Shown here: piece by piece, positions 63,151 to 64,000 of the stretch
How positions within the stretch are numbered: position 1 is the first letter of the stretch
How the letters are laid out: every line of letters starts with the position of its first letter
Position numbers and translations under genes: made by a program
From: Rhodovulum adriaticum
Lineage (GTDB): Bacteria; Pseudomonadota; Alphaproteobacteria; Rhodobacterales; Rhodobacteraceae
DNA length: 64,000 nucleotides
Direction of reading: 5' to 3'
Assembly: GCF_004345735.1 (NCBI RefSeq)
Contig: NZ_SLXL01000009.1
Location: forward strand, 52,921 to 116,920
Notes under the pieces: generated by a model
Seen by the model: only the letters and a program-made list of their open reading frames with translations
The model's database searches: none
What the model was told of the DNA's origin: nothing

Positions 63151-63825
63151 ATGCCCATTTCGCGTACCTTTACCCGTGCCGCGGCCCTGTGTGCCGGTCT
63201 GGCGCTGCTCGCCGGATGTGCGCCGGGCGCCGCAGACCTGAATGACCCGCCCGAGCCGCTGGGCGATTTCCGGCTGGGCTATGCCATCGTGGTGGACAAG
63301 AACGCCAAGATGGTTCCCCCCAGCCGCGAGGCCGAGCCCGGCGAGTGGGAGGCCGCGCTGAAAAAGGCGCTGGAGGATCGCTTCGCCCGCTATGAGGGGG
63401 ATCAACTCTACCATATCGCGGTCAACGTGGATGGCTATGCCCTGGCCGTGCCCGGCGTGCCCGTGGTTCTGTCGCCGAAATCCATTCTGATCGTGTCGGC
63501 CAATGTCTGGGACGACGCGGCCGGCAAGAAGCTGCACGAAGAGGCCGAGCAATTGTCGGTTTTCGAGGAGTTCAGCGGCGATACCGTGGTCGGTTCCGGC
63601 CTGACCCGCACCCGTGAGGAACAGATCCAGAGCCTGGCCGAGAACATGGCCAAGCGGATCGAACGCTGGCTGGTCTCGAACCGGGAAGAGTGGTTCGCTT
63701 ACGATCCCGCGACACAGCCCGCCCCCGAACCGGCCCCGGCCACGGAACCCGCCCCAGAGGAAGCCCCCGAACCGGCCGAAGCGGCGGGCGATCAGCCCTC
63801 CCCGGCCGCACCAACTGACGCTTGA
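63151..63825 (+). CDS. Putative lipoprotein of unknown function
   Basis: 224 residues. Signal peptide with lipobox LALLAGCAPG, so it is probably an outer- or inner-membrane-anchored lipoprotein. The middle (about 40-175) is globular: LGYAIVVDKNAKMVPPSREA, YHIAVNVDGYALAVPGVPVV and ILIVSANVWDDAAGKKLHEE. The last 40 residues are a Pro/Ala/Glu-rich low-complexity tail. I do not recognise a family. GGGGG SD precedes ATG 63151. Lies between parC and tuf, and may be transcribed separately from both. Confidence 0.8.
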   Translation: MPISRTFTRAAALCAGLALLAGCAPGAADLNDPPEPLGDFRLGYAIVVDKNAKMVPPSREAEPGEWEAALKKALEDRFARYEGDQLYHIAVNVDGYALAVPGVPVVLSPKSILIVSANVWDDAAGKKLHEEAEQLSVFEEFSGDTVVGSGLTRTREEQIQSLAENMAKRIERWLVSNREEWFAYDPATQPAPEPAPATEPAPEEAPEPAEAAGDQPSPAAPTDA

Positions 63826-63849
63826 TTTCTTGCCCCGCGCGGCTTAGAG
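63822..63849 (+). promoter_or_regulatory. Candidate promoter of tuf
   Basis: TTGATT (63822-63827), 16 bases, TTAGAG (63844-63849), then a G/C-only stretch GAGCGCGCG resembling a discriminator of stringently controlled promoters. The start of tuf is 58 bases further. Overlaps the lipoprotein stop region. Confidence 0.5.
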
Positions 63850-63888
63850 AGCGCGCGATGTTGAATCGGGCCCCGTCAGGCCCCCTAA

Positions 63889-64000
<112 letters not shown>

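Overview
The window is a dense, high-GC chromosomal segment of an alphaproteobacterium, almost certainly a Rhodobacteraceae (Roseobacter-type) member. Supporting content: a ChvI/ChvG two-component system followed by an incomplete regulatory PTS (HprK, RapZ, EIIA-Man, HPr), an L-malyl-CoA lyase, an ATP-dependent PEP carboxykinase, a DgcN/DgcA D-glutamate module, a short-form HprK, and strong third-position G/C bias. About 63 protein genes are supported. I found no tRNA, rRNA, prophage, insertion sequence or CRISPR array.

Layout. 1-3.1 kb: 3' part of an RND pump permease. 3.1-7 kb: DsbD-like periplasmic protein, YqgE, and divergent heme genes hemE and hemC. 7-13.5 kb: a GlcD-type flavin oxidase, a short MgtE-type Mg transporter, then a TesA-like esterase divergent from a YbbA/YbbP ABC exporter pair. 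13.6-17.4 kb: UDP-glucose dehydrogenase, MnmH, and a FAD protein that looks like the front half of a SelD fusion. 17.4-22.1 kb: an overlapping operon for an ABC exporter, a CrtC/AttH-like lipocalin protein and a PNPOx-like protein. 22.2-28 kb: small unknowns, class II aldolase, Lrp/ald pair, GST, GMC oxidoreductase. 28-37.6 kb: phosphoribosyltransferase/YtoQ pair, pheT, small conserved genes, N-formylglutamate amidohydrolase, pyruvate kinase, rpmI-rplT, a lone nifQ-like gene, pheS. 37.6-40.7 kb: an AT-richer DUF4760-like islet, SulP transporter, ExoD. 40.8-43.7 kb: D-amino-acid operon. 44-49.7 kb: malyl-CoA lyase, cysK, accA, Lrp regulator, pckA. 50-55.4 kb: chvI-chvG-hprK-rapZ-EIIA-HPr-plsC. 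55.5-64 kb: 3-hydroxybutyryl-CoA dehydrogenase, DUF6473-like gene, etfA/etfB, PduO-type adenosyltransferase, SDR, parC, lipoprotein, start of tuf.

Functional threads. Carbon metabolism is well represented (pyruvate kinase against PEP carboxykinase, malyl-CoA lyase, acetyl-CoA carboxylase, hydroxybutyryl-CoA dehydrogenase, ETF), and pckA sits back to back with chvIG, separated by 302 bp that carry LacI-family-like palindromes. The signal-transduction block ChvI/ChvG plus HprK/HPr/EIIA has no sugar permease and is probably purely regulatory. Translation genes (pheT, pheS, rpmI, rplT, tuf) are scattered rather than in the usual order.

Non-coding structure: two dispersed intergenic repeat families (one centred on TAGGGTGGGT palindromes, three copies; one on GGGTATTT plus CCAAGAAGAAG, four copies), a perfect 22-bp tandem duplication just before cysK, a hairpin that buries the Shine-Dalgarno of an Lrp-type gene, and several clear terminators. 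Most candidate novelties are regulatory or evolutionary (SelD-domain loss beside mnmH, PRTase/YtoQ coupling, DUF4760 islet). I see no obvious new defence or biosynthetic island. Intergenic 14926-15158 was inspected and shows no recognisable element.
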